Positions 37,431-46,551 are shown, numbered from the stretch's first letter. The stretch: 64,000 nucleotides of DNA from Lachnospiraceae bacterium (GCA_017618195.1 JAFZUW010000046.1:54702-118701), one strand, 5' to 3'. Notes: generated by a model not told the origin, from the letters alone. Made by a program: numbers and translations.

Positions 37431-38801
37431 TTATCTCTCGTCGATCGGCACATATGCCCGCTCATCACACACGCTCTTATAGGCCGGACGGATAATCTTG
37501 CCGGCGTTGATCAGTTCTTCCATGCGGTGTGCACTCCACCCCGCAACTCTCGCCACCGCGAAGATCGGCGTGTAGAGTTCCTCCGGAAGTCCGAGCATCT
37601 GGTAGGCAAATCCGCTGTAGAAGTCCACGTTGGCGCTGACGCCCTTATACATGCGCCGCTCCGCCGCGATTACCTTCGGCGCGAGGCCTTCCACAAGCTT
37701 GTAAAGGGCAAATTCCTTCTGCATGCCCTTTTCCTCGGAAAGCTTCTCCACGAAGCCGCGGAACATGACCGCACGCGGATCGGACACCGAGTAGATGGCG
37801 TGTCCCATGCCGTAGATCAGTCCGGCACAGTCAAATGCCTCCTTGTGAAGAAGCGCCCGCAGATACTTAGCGACCTCCTCTTCATCGGTCCAGTCCTTCA
37901 CCTTTTCCTTCATATCGGCGAACATTTCGACAACCTTCATGTTCGCGCCGCCGTGCTTCGGTCCCTTCAAAGATCCGAGCGCCGCCGTCATCGCAGCGTA
38001 TGTATCGGTACCGGAAGATGTGACAACGTGTGTCGTAAAGGTCGAGTTGTTGCCGCCGCCGTGCTCCGCATGAAGGATCAATGCGATATCGAGAACCCTT
38101 GCCTCAAGCTCGGTGTACTGACTGTCCGCGCGAAGAAGATGCAGGATGTTCTCCGCTGCGGAAAGGTCGGTTCTCGGGCGGTGTATGATCAAAGCCTCGT
38201 CCTTGTAATAATACCGGTGCGCGTGATAGCTGTACACCGTAAGCATCGGGAAGATCGATATCAGCTGAATGCACTGGCGAAGCACATTCTCAAGCGACGT
38301 ATCTTCCGGATTGGTGTCATACGAATACAGGGTCAATACGCTTCGCGCAAGACCGTTCATCATATTGGCACTCGGTTTCTTTAAGATGACGTCCCGGACA
38401 AAACTGCTCGGAAGCGTCCTGTAATACCCTAACAGATTCGTAAAATCCGTAAGCTGTTTCCTGTCCGGAAGCGTTCCGAACAACAGAAGATATACGGTCT
38501 CCTCGAAACCGAACCGGTTCTCGGAAACACATCCCTTTACGATATCTTCCACATTGATTCCGCGGTAGAACAGCTGGCCGGGGCACTGCTGCTCCACGCC
38601 GTCGACTACCTTCAGTGTTCGGATCTCGGATATTTCCGTAAGACCCGCAAGTACTCCTTTACCGTTCAAGTCTCGGAGTCCGCGTTTCACTTCATACCGG
38701 TTGTAAAGTTCCGGATCGATATTGCTGTTATCTCGACAGATGTCTGTCAGTCTGCGTATATCGTCCGTAATGTCCGAATAGTTCACGCGTTTAGTTGCCA
38801 T
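37431..38801 (-). CDS. Citrate synthase
   Basis: A 456-residue citrate (or 2-methylcitrate) synthase. Catalytic-region motifs: ILHAEHGGGNNSTF (His for oxaloacetate binding), GPKHGGANMKVVEM, and GMGHAIYSVSDPRA with the catalytic Asp. It condenses acetyl-CoA with oxaloacetate; in Clostridia this usually feeds glutamate synthesis. The N-terminus is longer than in compact bacterial types (starts MATKRVNYSDITDDIRR). It lies 78 bases after the PqqD-like gene and is surrounded on both sides by surface-protein genes, an unexpected context. No aconitase or isocitrate dehydrogenase gene is adjacent. Confidence 0.94.
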   Translation of the reverse strand: MATKRVNYSDITDDIRRLTDICRDNSNIDPELYNRYEVKRGLRDLNGKGVLAGLTEISEIRTLKVVDGVEQQCPGQLFYRGINVEDIVKGCVSENRFGFEETVYLLLFGTLPDRKQLTDFTNLLGYYRTLPSSFVRDVILKKPSANMMNGLARSVLTLYSYDTNPEDTSLENVLRQCIQLISIFPMLTVYSYHAHRYYYKDEALIIHRPRTDLSAAENILHLLRADSQYTELEARVLDIALILHAEHGGGNNSTFTTHVVTSSGTDTYAAMTAALGSLKGPKHGGANMKVVEMFADMKEKVKDWTDEEEVAKYLRALLHKEAFDCAGLIYGMGHAIYSVSDPRAVMFRGFVEKLSEEKGMQKEFALYKLVEGLAPKVIAAERRMYKGVSANVDFYSGFAYQMLGLPEELYTPIFAVARVAGWSAHRMEELINAGKIIRPAYKSVCDERAYVPIDER

Positions 38802-38879
38802 GGTGATTCCCCCTTTTCATCGGCAGCTTTCTGTTCCTCCGGGATAAACCCATTCTGTTTTTTCTTTCAGCGCCTTTCT

Positions 38880-39146
38880 TTATTCAATCAATGCTCCGGA
38901 ATTTCGGATTCCGTCCACAAACTTCCGCACCTGTTCACGGAAGAACTCTTCGGTTCCTTCGTATTTGGCCATCAAATCGGAAACCATCTTATCCTCGGTC
39001 GTGTCCTCCTTCAGCATCTCAAGCATGATCTTGCCGCTCTTGTTCATCTTGACAAGGGCAGAGAACTCTTCCGCATTCTCTCCGACTGCAACGGCAACGT
39101 AGCGGTCGCCGAGCTCACGGATAATAAACTCATACTTCAGTTTCAT
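38880..39146 (-). CDS. PqqD-like (RRE-fold) small protein
   Basis: An 88-residue protein with the PqqD/RiPP recognition-element pattern: MKLKYEFIIRELGDRYVAVA, VKMNKSGKIMLEMLKED, then YEGTEEFFREQVRKFVDGI. In RiPP pathways such domains present a precursor peptide to a modifying enzyme. None of those partners (radical SAM, LanB, precursor) is adjacent here, so its role is open; orphan copies are common in Firmicutes. It overlaps the 1008-aa surface-protein gene by 17 bases and precedes citrate synthase. The start at 39146 follows GGAACAG; a longer frame exists. Confidence 0.75.
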   Translation of the reverse strand: MKLKYEFIIRELGDRYVAVAVGENAEEFSALVKMNKSGKIMLEMLKEDTTEDKMVSDLMAKYEGTEEFFREQVRKFVDGIRNSGALIE

Positions 39147-42100
39147 CGTCTGTTCCTTTCTCCGCCGAAGCAGTCTCGTTCGGCGTATCGGTTTCATATA
39201 CCTCTGCCTCCGGGTCTTTCAAAGCAGGGGTTTCCTCGGAAACCGCTGTCTCCTCAGAAGGATCTTCCTCCTTCTGTTCCGTTACGGCTTCGGCAGTTGT
39301 CTCAGCCGCCGTATCCGGCCCGTCACCGTCCGCCTTTGCTGCGGCAGCGGCTTTCCTGCCTTTACGATTATACAATATAATCACGGCAGTTGTCACGGCA
39401 ATTATGAAAGCAAATGCGGGAATCAGAATAAACCAGGGATTAACTCCGTCCTTTCCCTCAGGTTCATCCTTCTTCTCGGGTTCCTCTTCCTTTTCAGGCC
39501 CATCGTCCTTCTTCGGTTCTTCCGGTGTGGGTGTTACAACCTTTTTGGTTTGGAATACCGCCGTGATCGTCGTATTTGCCTCCGGCATGGTAAACCGGTA
39601 GGAACCGTTCTCTGATACCGCTTCACACTTTGCGCCGTTCTCATCGAGGTAATAGACCGCAACCGGTTCGATCGTATCCGGAACGGAATCTTTCAGAACA
39701 ATCCGGACCGAAATTCCTCCGCGGAGTGCGGTCATGGAAGCCCACTCGCGATCCGTTGCCGCTTCGGTAATGTCCATATTGGTCCGGAAGCAAAGGTGCT
39801 GACCGAGAGAAGCATCTTCCTGACCGTCAAGTACTACGATCCAGTCGGTCTTCCGGCCGAAGATAAACCGGAATGACCCGTATCGGCCGGACAGATTCTG
39901 TTCCGTTTCAAAATCCTCGGTAAGCGAACCTTCCTCGCCGGCTTTTGTGAAAGCCAGTTCGGGGTATTCTTCTTTCACGGTCGCCGTGTAAATCACATCC
40001 GGGATTCCGTCGCGGTTTAAGTCTAACGTACCTTCCGTATCCGTGGACTCTTCATCGGCATACGGTTTCAATGCGTCCGCAACCGAAATGCCCTGATAAA
40101 CGGCAGGCAGCAGGAAGGAACCGCCGGTAAGATTGATGTCAAGCGGAACCTGCTTTTCCAGTTTCTTCTCGATTGTGATTACGATGTCGTAATCCGGCGT
40201 GGAAAACTCCTGCCGGTCAGGATTTCCGTCACCGTAAGAGATTTCGCCGTACGAACTTTCAGCCGTCCACCCGGCAACATACATTCCCTTTTCGACATCC
40301 GTCAAATCCGGAACAATGTATACCTTTCTGGCCGGTCTGGCACTCGTAACCTCCGTTCCGTCCGGAGCATATGCCTTTCCGCCGACAACGGTAATCGAAT
40401 ACTCTTTCTCCTTCGAGAATCCGGCCGGTCTTTTGGCGACAATCCTGATCGGAGCATATATTCCGTCCGGAGGCGTAATCGTAAGTCCTTCTTCAAAGTT
40501 GAAGGACAAGGCTGCGTTCAGTTCTCCGCAATTCCAAAGATCTCCGGGATATGACGTATCCATTGCGGAATTGATCATGATATCATAGTATCCGTCATCA
40601 TCGAAATCAACCAGACCGTTATCTTCCCGGTCTCCCATAAAGTAGATTGCATTTCTCAATCGGTTGAAATCGGCATCCTTTTCGGTTAATCCGTTTGTCA
40701 GATTGATCACAAGCCGGTTTTGCCGGTTCGTTGTTTTGGCCTTAACGGTAATATCCCTTGCCGGCATGTAGAAGTTCGGCGCAACAAAGGTCTTATCAAT
40801 ACCGGAGAAGTCCGTCTCCCACGAAGTCCAGTATTCACCTTCCGTCAGATCGGGGATTATGAACACCTCCGTTCCGGGAGCCGCAGAGGTGATTGCTTCG
40901 GTAACATAATCGCTTATCCCGTCGTCCCATTCACGCGTAACGGCATGACCGCCGACAACCGTAATCTCATAAGCCGGCTTAACTTCGCCGATTTTGATGG
41001 TGATTGGCCAATACTGACCGCTGTTCAACCCGTCAACTCTATATGACCCGGTCACGCTGCAGGTATCGCAGGGGGTAATCGTAATCTGCTGATTTAAGAA
41101 AGAATACTCCGTCTTGATATCGGTGGTGCCGTTCCTGTCCAGATCCGGATTAAACAGGTTCCAGCCGGAAGGGTCGACGGACTGTCCGAGACAATATCCG
41201 ACGTCATATCCGATAACCGCCTGTCCCTTGGTAAGATCAATGGTATAAGGGCGCTTATAACCGGTTACCGCGCGAAGCGTCAGATCCCGCGCCGGCATGA
41301 TAAAACTTTCATCCATTCCGGCGTAGTTCGTATATTCTCTTCGATCCGAAAAATAATAGTAAGAATGAAAATTGCTTATTCCGTCTGCTTTCCATTCCTT
41401 AAGCCAGGTCTTGTCCGACCATTCGTAATGAACACGGACGTACTGTCCCGGGATGGCAAATGTAATCACATTTCCGTCACGATCCGCCGCATAACCGCCG
41501 TTCACCGTAATGGCATAGGTCTCTTTCACCGGATTCTTTCCGAAACGCACGACAACCGGCCAATACGGAAGAGCGTTCGGTTTATCAATCTTGTAATCCC
41601 CGCGCACGGTTCCGCCGGGAACCGCCGTCATAAAACCGTCTTCACAGTCATACAGAACATATCTGATTCTTGCCTCCGGAATGTTGTCGCCGTCGAAATC
41701 GTAATACTGTTCCCGGTTGTCATCTTCCGTAAACGGAACGTTCTCCTTCAGATAATCGGTAACGGTCTGCGTCAGACCGGTCCCGTACAACAGCAGATAG
41801 TCATGGTCACCGGGAAGCCTTGCGGTACTTGTCAGATCCAGAATGAGCGGCTGCTGGCTCTTGCGGACTGCGGTAACCAGAACGTTTCCTTCAGGCATTC
41901 TGAAAGTATTGTCGTCTCCGAGACTGGTTCCGTTTAACTTCCATTCGCTGACATACGTTCCGGACTGAATATCCGGAACAAGCATCACGGAATCCCCGGG
42001 CTTCGCTTTGGAAACCTCTTCACCGTCCACGTAAGCTTTTCCGCCGGAAACGGTAATGGTATATGTTGCATCGGCCGCGGAAACAATCCTTCCGGACCAT

Positions 42101-42156
42101 AACGCGCATACCGACACGATCAGCATCAGCAGCCAAACCGCTTTGTTTCTTCTCAT
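39130..42156 (-). CDS. Surface protein of the modular family (1008 aa)
   Basis: A 1008-residue paralogue, the largest. Signal peptide (MRRNKAVWLLMLIVSVCALW), four DxDxDG-type loops (YDFDGDNIPE, PDLDRNGTTD, VDFDDDGYYD, LDLNRDGIPD), about four SGGKA.../SAAPG/FxMP repeats, then a Pro/Glu linker, a membrane helix (NPWFILIPAFAFIIAV) and an 80-residue acidic tail ending DETEV. It opens with YTITVSGGKAYVDGEEV, a divergent InlB-type B-repeat. It sits 56 bases after the protease gene and overlaps the PqqD-like gene. Start at 42156 preceded by GGGGG. Confidence 0.82.
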   Translation of the reverse strand: MRRNKAVWLLMLIVSVCALWSGRIVSAADATYTITVSGGKAYVDGEEVSKAKPGDSVMLVPDIQSGTYVSEWKLNGTSLGDDNTFRMPEGNVLVTAVRKSQQPLILDLTSTARLPGDHDYLLLYGTGLTQTVTDYLKENVPFTEDDNREQYYDFDGDNIPEARIRYVLYDCEDGFMTAVPGGTVRGDYKIDKPNALPYWPVVVRFGKNPVKETYAITVNGGYAADRDGNVITFAIPGQYVRVHYEWSDKTWLKEWKADGISNFHSYYYFSDRREYTNYAGMDESFIMPARDLTLRAVTGYKRPYTIDLTKGQAVIGYDVGYCLGQSVDPSGWNLFNPDLDRNGTTDIKTEYSFLNQQITITPCDTCSVTGSYRVDGLNSGQYWPITIKIGEVKPAYEITVVGGHAVTREWDDGISDYVTEAITSAAPGTEVFIIPDLTEGEYWTSWETDFSGIDKTFVAPNFYMPARDITVKAKTTNRQNRLVINLTNGLTEKDADFNRLRNAIYFMGDREDNGLVDFDDDGYYDIMINSAMDTSYPGDLWNCGELNAALSFNFEEGLTITPPDGIYAPIRIVAKRPAGFSKEKEYSITVVGGKAYAPDGTEVTSARPARKVYIVPDLTDVEKGMYVAGWTAESSYGEISYGDGNPDRQEFSTPDYDIVITIEKKLEKQVPLDINLTGGSFLLPAVYQGISVADALKPYADEESTDTEGTLDLNRDGIPDVIYTATVKEEYPELAFTKAGEEGSLTEDFETEQNLSGRYGSFRFIFGRKTDWIVVLDGQEDASLGQHLCFRTNMDITEAATDREWASMTALRGGISVRIVLKDSVPDTIEPVAVYYLDENGAKCEAVSENGSYRFTMPEANTTITAVFQTKKVVTPTPEEPKKDDGPEKEEEPEKKDEPEGKDGVNPWFILIPAFAFIIAVTTAVIILYNRKGRKAAAAAKADGDGPDTAAETTAEAVTEQKEEDPSEETAVSEETPALKDPEAEVYETDTPNETASAEKGTDDETEV

Positions 42157-42212
42157 CTTCAAATCATCCCCCTGCCTGATAAACATATTGCCTTAACGTT
42201 TCCGTACCGGCG

Positions 42213-43739
42213 CTATTCTTCCACTGCGATCATGTAATAGCAGCCGTTCTTGTACGGATAGTTCTTCGGCAAATGCACATCAATATAATAGGTCCCCGCT
42301 TTCGGCAGCTGGAACGCCGCGTGCATATATGTACCGGCCTCGTAGTCACGGATATCGATCTTGGGATCTCTCTTGATCTTCTTCTCATCCATAACCTTGC
42401 CTTCGGAATCACGGATGGTCGCGTAAACGTAATAGTCGTCATCATGCCAGTAAGCGGTCAGATAAACGCCAACCATTTCGGCTTTCGAAACGGTGAACTT
42501 ATAATAATCAACCTCACCCTTATTCACATATCCGGCGCACCAGTAGTTTATCGTGAGTTCATTGGCCTTGGCGATTGAATCATTCGGCTCGAACTCGATT
42601 TGCCCTGCGATCTTGTACACATTTTCCCCTTCATCGCCGGTCTCAACAGCGGTGTAGTGAGGCTGTACGTTGGCGCCGGTCGCTGTGCCGAACTGGTGAA
42701 TGGTCAAAGGCGAAGAACGGTCGATATTGTCCAGTTCCTTAATGGAAACGGCGAAATTCAGGTTCTGCGCATCCGATACCATGAACGTATTCACGCCGAG
42801 AACCTCGCCGTACTCGTTCACAAGCGGACCGCCGCTGTTTCCGTGCGAGATCGGTGCGGTAATCTGGATGTATTCGATTCCGTCCATTATACGGGACGCC
42901 GTGGAAACGATTCCGTTCGAGAACGTTCCGGTCAGTCCGACCGAGCTTCCGAGCGTGTAGATCGGCTCACCCGTTTTCACATCGCCCTGGAAAATCTTAA
43001 CGGGCTCGGTATTGCTTGCAACGGTCTGGATCACGCACAGATCGATGTCCTTATCGTATCCTTCCACCTTGGAAACCATGTAATCGATTTCGTTATACAT
43101 GATAATCTTGGCAGTGTAAGCACCTTCCATTACGTGAAAGTTCGTAAGCACCGTTCCGTTCTCGTCGATAAAGAAGCCCGACCCAAGAGCGATGCCCTGA
43201 CCGTTTTTGTCATATGTATGGATTTCAACCATGCTGTTGGTAAGGCTTGCGTAAACCTCTTCCGCGGAAGGGATCAGACGCTCCCACTGCGCAACATACA
43301 CGGTATCTTCTCGGACCGTGGTGACTTCCTTATCCCAGCCTGTGAAGCGATATCCCTTTTTCGAAACGGTAGGTGCCGTCGGCTTCTTTCCGGAAGCAAC
43401 AAAAACCTCTTCCTTGCCGGAATCCACCGTGCCTCCGTCAAGATCAAAGGTTACCTTGATTGCCTTCTTCCATTCCGCGACAACAATTGTATCTTTGCGG
43501 ATATCCGTGAACTCGGTGTCCCATCCGCTGAATACGTAACCGTCGCGCTCCACCTGCGGTTCCCTGGCGGCTTCGCCCCACTCTACGGTCTGCTTCAGAT
43601 TGCCGGACACACGGCTTCCTCCGTTCGGGTCAAATACGACTTCGAACGGTCCGAGTTTCTCCTTCTTTCCGCAGCCTGAGAGCATTGCCGTAAACAATGC
43701 AACCACAAGAAGCCAAGCATAAATCCGTTTTCTTTTCAT
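42213..43739 (-). CDS. Secreted trypsin-like lipoprotein protease with InlB and PPC domains
   Basis: A 508-residue lipoprotein (lipobox LSGC, Cys23). Two InlB B-repeats (about 32-90 and 95-152; FDPNGGSRVSG..GYVFSGWDTEF, FDLDGGTVDSG..GYRFTGWDKEV) precede a DegP/HtrA-like protease domain with His202 (TNFHVMEGA), Asp233 (DKDIDLCVI) and Ser302 (HGNSGGPLV). A C-terminal PPC-type beta domain follows (about 385-508, EFEPNDSIAKANEL). No PDZ domain. It lies directly upstream of the surface-protein cluster, so it may process or monitor those proteins (inference). Confidence 0.9.
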   Translation of the reverse strand: MKRKRIYAWLLVVALFTAMLSGCGKKEKLGPFEVVFDPNGGSRVSGNLKQTVEWGEAAREPQVERDGYVFSGWDTEFTDIRKDTIVVAEWKKAIKVTFDLDGGTVDSGKEEVFVASGKKPTAPTVSKKGYRFTGWDKEVTTVREDTVYVAQWERLIPSAEEVYASLTNSMVEIHTYDKNGQGIALGSGFFIDENGTVLTNFHVMEGAYTAKIIMYNEIDYMVSKVEGYDKDIDLCVIQTVASNTEPVKIFQGDVKTGEPIYTLGSSVGLTGTFSNGIVSTASRIMDGIEYIQITAPISHGNSGGPLVNEYGEVLGVNTFMVSDAQNLNFAVSIKELDNIDRSSPLTIHQFGTATGANVQPHYTAVETGDEGENVYKIAGQIEFEPNDSIAKANELTINYWCAGYVNKGEVDYYKFTVSKAEMVGVYLTAYWHDDDYYVYATIRDSEGKVMDEKKIKRDPKIDIRDYEAGTYMHAAFQLPKAGTYYIDVHLPKNYPYKNGCYYMIAVEE

Positions 43740-43780
43740 CCCTTTTCCTTTCCTGACGGGCCCTTTGTTCCGTCTGCGCT

Positions 43781-45940
43781 CTATTCCTCCGGTTCGGCGT
43801 CATCCATGTTTTGATAACGCTTCTTCTCTTCCTCCATGATCTTATCCGCAACAGCCGCGCCGATCTCCCTTTCCAGATCGATCCGGCCGACAACCGACTC
43901 ATTTGCGAACGCGTCAAATTCTTCCTTCTTCCCCTCCAGAACGGCAAGGATCCTCTCATCCACCGTGTCCGCCATCAGCAACCGGTGAACCGTAACCTTG
44001 CGGCTCTGTCCCATCCGGTAGGCCCGGCCGATCGCCTGTTCCTCCATGGACGGTTTTAACTGTGGTTCACAGAATATAATAACAGAAGCTTCCTGAACAT
44101 TCAATCCCACACCGCCCGCAATTACCTGACAAATCAGTACGGTTTTCTTCGGATCGTTCTTAAAGGAATCCAGCAGCTGCTGCCTGCCTTTCATCGGCAT
44201 CGATCCGTCGATCACGCCGGCCGATCTGCTTCCGAGCGCGGAATCCACCATTTTCAATGTATTCCGGAAGAAGGAAAATACGATTACCTTCCTTCCGTCC
44301 GCTTCCGCCTCTTCCGTAAGTTCCAAAAGACGCTGCATTTTCGTCGAGTGCTCCGTCTCGGAAACGTTCCAGGAAACCTTGCGCACTTCCATGAAATTAT
44401 TGGTTTCAAGCGCCGCAATATATGCCTCTTCCTCTTCGGGAGTCATGGCACCCCATTCCTGGATTTCCTCCTTTTCGGGGAGCTCGGTGAGCACCTGTTC
44501 TCTTGTACGTCTTAAGTATACCGGGGCAATTTCGTTTCGGAACCGTTCCGCATTGCTGACCCCGGTCAGATCCTTTACGCGCGCCGCAACCTCTGGCTGC
44601 AGGCATCCGATCAGCGAAACCATCTCGCTTACCCGGTTTTCAAGCGGCGTACCGCTCATCATCAGGACCCGGTCCGAGCGTTCGATCAGGTGTCTGACCG
44701 CACGGCTTCGGAGCGTCTCCGTATTCTTCACATACTGCGCCTCGTCGATTACGAGCATGTCTGTTGAAAATCCATTCGGAAGGTCAATCTTCGACGCGGT
44801 CTCGTAAGTCGTGATTGCTGTTCCGCCGCACTCGATCCAGCGGTCCAGCTCGTCCGTCCGGTCTCCGCCGTATATTTCGTCCACGAGGATGTCGCTGAAT
44901 CGGGCAACTTCACGCTTCCAGTTCACCAATACGCTCAAAGGGCACACGACCAGAAAATGTGTCTTCCCTTCCGCGCGCAGATGCGTCATCGCGGCAATTG
45001 CCTCGATTGTCTTCCCGAGTCCCATCTCGTCCCCGAGAAGAACCCTCTTTCCGTACAATATGTATTTCGTTCCGAACACCTGATAGCGTCTGAGGTCCGC
45101 TTTCAGACCGTCGGTCTTCAATTCCACCGCATTGACCGCTTCGACCAGCTCGCCGGGGATCCCGCCGTAATCGGTCTGTGCTTCGGTGCTTCCTTCCGTA
45201 ACCGAGAAAAGGAATGCGTAAACCGCAGCCGGGTCCAGATAAAACTCGTCCCACGCTTCCGCTTCCATCACGATGACGGCCTGCTTGAAGCCGCTTATGA
45301 TGCTGCTTGCTTCGGCCGCATAGGATTCCCTTACGTACTCCGTCAGTTCGTCATACGCAAGAAGCGCCTGCTGTTTCTTCTCCGAGCCCGAGAAGAACCA
45401 GGAAACCGCATTTCCGACGCATTCGGAAATCTTCAGCCGTACCTGTATTCCTTCATGACTCGCCTCGTACAGTCTGATCGCATTATCCCCGTACATTCTT
45501 GCATGCATCAGTTTGATCAGCGCCACAAGAAGTCTCGACTGTTCCACAAGGTTCCGGTCACGGTCAAACTGCACGCGGACCTTCCGTCCTGCCGCGATTC
45601 GGATCGCGTCGGCATTCCGCTTTGCCTTTTCCGCCATGACCGGTCCGACTCCCGGAACGGACTGGAGCGCCCAGAGCGAATTTCTGCATACGTCGGCAAC
45701 CGTACGGATTCCGTGATCCCGGAACGCCTTCACGCGGATTCCTTCATGCGCCGAATTCAATTCTTCAATATCCGCGTCGGTCAGCAGGTCCACGGCAAGC
45801 GTTTCGCGAAGTGCGCGGTATAACTGCCGCACCTCCTTCTTACGCTCGGCATACTGCTCCGTGATCAGCCTGAGTTCCCTGTCGGCCGCGGAAACCGTCT
45901 CCGCGAAATCCCTGTATTGTCTTCGTTCTTCAGCTTTCAT
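43781..45940 (-). CDS. SNF2-family DNA translocase with N-terminal HhH motif
   Basis: A 719-residue SF2 ATPase. Motif I is GDEMGLGKT (303-311), DExx box is VIDEAQYVKN, then MSGTPLENR, and C-terminal motifs IFCEPQLKPSMEEQAIGRAYRMGQ (read in two parts) with motif VI arginine. Residues 88-112 carry a helix-hairpin-helix-like segment (SVPGVGPVMAEKAKRNADA). The N-terminal 280 residues are otherwise helical and unassigned. No nuclease domain or zinc SWIM domain is seen. SNF2 proteins remodel nucleoprotein complexes; in bacteria some sit in defence systems, but none of the known partner genes is adjacent here. Confidence 0.9.
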   Translation of the reverse strand: MKAEERRQYRDFAETVSAADRELRLITEQYAERKKEVRQLYRALRETLAVDLLTDADIEELNSAHEGIRVKAFRDHGIRTVADVCRNSLWALQSVPGVGPVMAEKAKRNADAIRIAAGRKVRVQFDRDRNLVEQSRLLVALIKLMHARMYGDNAIRLYEASHEGIQVRLKISECVGNAVSWFFSGSEKKQQALLAYDELTEYVRESYAAEASSIISGFKQAVIVMEAEAWDEFYLDPAAVYAFLFSVTEGSTEAQTDYGGIPGELVEAVNAVELKTDGLKADLRRYQVFGTKYILYGKRVLLGDEMGLGKTIEAIAAMTHLRAEGKTHFLVVCPLSVLVNWKREVARFSDILVDEIYGGDRTDELDRWIECGGTAITTYETASKIDLPNGFSTDMLVIDEAQYVKNTETLRSRAVRHLIERSDRVLMMSGTPLENRVSEMVSLIGCLQPEVAARVKDLTGVSNAERFRNEIAPVYLRRTREQVLTELPEKEEIQEWGAMTPEEEEAYIAALETNNFMEVRKVSWNVSETEHSTKMQRLLELTEEAEADGRKVIVFSFFRNTLKMVDSALGSRSAGVIDGSMPMKGRQQLLDSFKNDPKKTVLICQVIAGGVGLNVQEASVIIFCEPQLKPSMEEQAIGRAYRMGQSRKVTVHRLLMADTVDERILAVLEGKKEEFDAFANESVVGRIDLEREIGAAVADKIMEEEKKRYQNMDDAEPEE

Positions 45941-45967
45941 TTCTGCCCGCCCCCACGAGTTTTAAGC

Positions 45968-46000
45968 AAAATAAAAACGGACTGTTCCGAGCAGCCCGTT
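45968..46000 (-). terminator. Terminator of the tRNA-Gln end of tRNA array 1
   Basis: Minus strand: ACGGGCTG-CTCGGAA-CAGTCCGT stem followed by TTTTATTTT, 10 bases past the tRNA-Gln 3' end. It ends the five-tRNA transcript before the helicase gene. Confidence 0.8.
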
Positions 46001-46009
46001 ACCTGTTTC

Positions 46010-46081
46010 CTGGGCCAGCTGGATTCGAACCAGCGGATGCAGGGATCAAAACCCTGTGCCTTACCGCTTGGCGATGGCCCA
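46010..46081 (-). tRNA. tRNA-Gln(UUG)
   Basis: Acceptor arms TGGGCCA/TGGCCCA are perfect; the anticodon loop is TTTTGAT with TTG in the anticodon. Cloverleaf is complete with the TTCGAATCC arm. No CCA encoded. Last tRNA of array 1. Confidence 0.95.
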
Positions 46082-46128
46082 ATTATAACACAAAGCCTTT
46101 ACTATGTACAGAAAAGGCTTTGAATTAG

Positions 46129-46203
46129 GGTGGATACTGGGACTCGAACCCAGGGCCTCCAGAGCCACAATCTGGCGCGCTAACCAACTGCGCTATACCC
46201 ACC
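46129..46203 (-). tRNA. tRNA-His(GUG)
   Basis: Anticodon GTG in the loop of stem CCAGA/TCTGG; acceptor GTGGGTA/TATCCAC. The G at -1 opposite C73 expected for tRNA-His is encoded (46203 and 46129). No CCA encoded. Confidence 0.95.
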
Positions 46204-46230
46204 ATATAAAATTGTTGTACTTCCAACAAT

Positions 46231-46304
46231 TGTGCCAGAAGGGATTCGAACCCCCGACACACGGCTTAGAAGGCCGTTGCTCTATCCAGCTGAGCTACTG
46301 GCAC
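46231..46304 (-). tRNA. tRNA-Arg(UCU)
   Basis: Anticodon TCT in the loop of stem ACGGC/GCCGT; acceptor GTGCCAG/CTGGCAC. No CCA encoded. Confidence 0.95.
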
Positions 46305-46336
46305 AAAATAAATAAGGCGCCGACCTTCGGTGCCGG

Positions 46337-46376
46337 TCATAAAGAACCTTCCCGCTTCGCGAGTCCCCCTTTATGA
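46337..46376 (-). repeat. Palindromic repeat, type A (diverged copy)
   Basis: Reads TCATAAAGGGGGACTCGCGA on the minus strand then AGCGGGAAGGTTCTTTATGA: outer TCATAAAG/CTTTATGA arms around a GCGAAGC-like hairpin. Same design as the copies in the second tRNA array. Lies between tRNA-Gly and tRNA-Arg. Confidence 0.75.
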
Positions 46377-46381
46377 CGAAG

Positions 46382-46452
46382 AGCGGGTGATGGGAATCGA
46401 ACCCACGTGTCTAGCTTGGAAGGCTAGTGTTCTACCATTGAACTACACCCGC
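46382..46452 (-). tRNA. tRNA-Gly(UCC)
   Basis: Anticodon TCC within stem CTAGC/GCTAG; acceptor GCGGGTG with its complement. No CCA encoded. Second tRNA of array 1. Confidence 0.95.
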
Positions 46453-46476
46453 GTATTATATTTTGAGGGATATGAC

Positions 46477-46551
46477 TCGGGATGACAGGATTCGAACCTG
46501 CGACCTCTTGATCCCAAATCAAGCACCCTAGCCAAACTGGGCCACACCCCG
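46477..46551 (-). tRNA. tRNA-Pro(UGG)
   Basis: Anticodon TGG in loop TTTGGGA of stem CTTGA/TCAAG; acceptor CGGGGTG/CATCCCG. First tRNA of array 1, 14 bases after the -10 box of a good promoter. Confidence 0.95.

Noticed and set aside
25100-43000. Phase variation by slippage in Thr/Pro linker DNA
   Set aside because: The GTCGGN-like DNA repeats vary at wobble positions and are too short and imperfect for frequent slippage.
46104-46376. A plus-strand frame across tRNA-His and tRNA-Arg
   Set aside because: Antisense translation of tRNA genes, containing the well-known LGLEPRASRA artefact.
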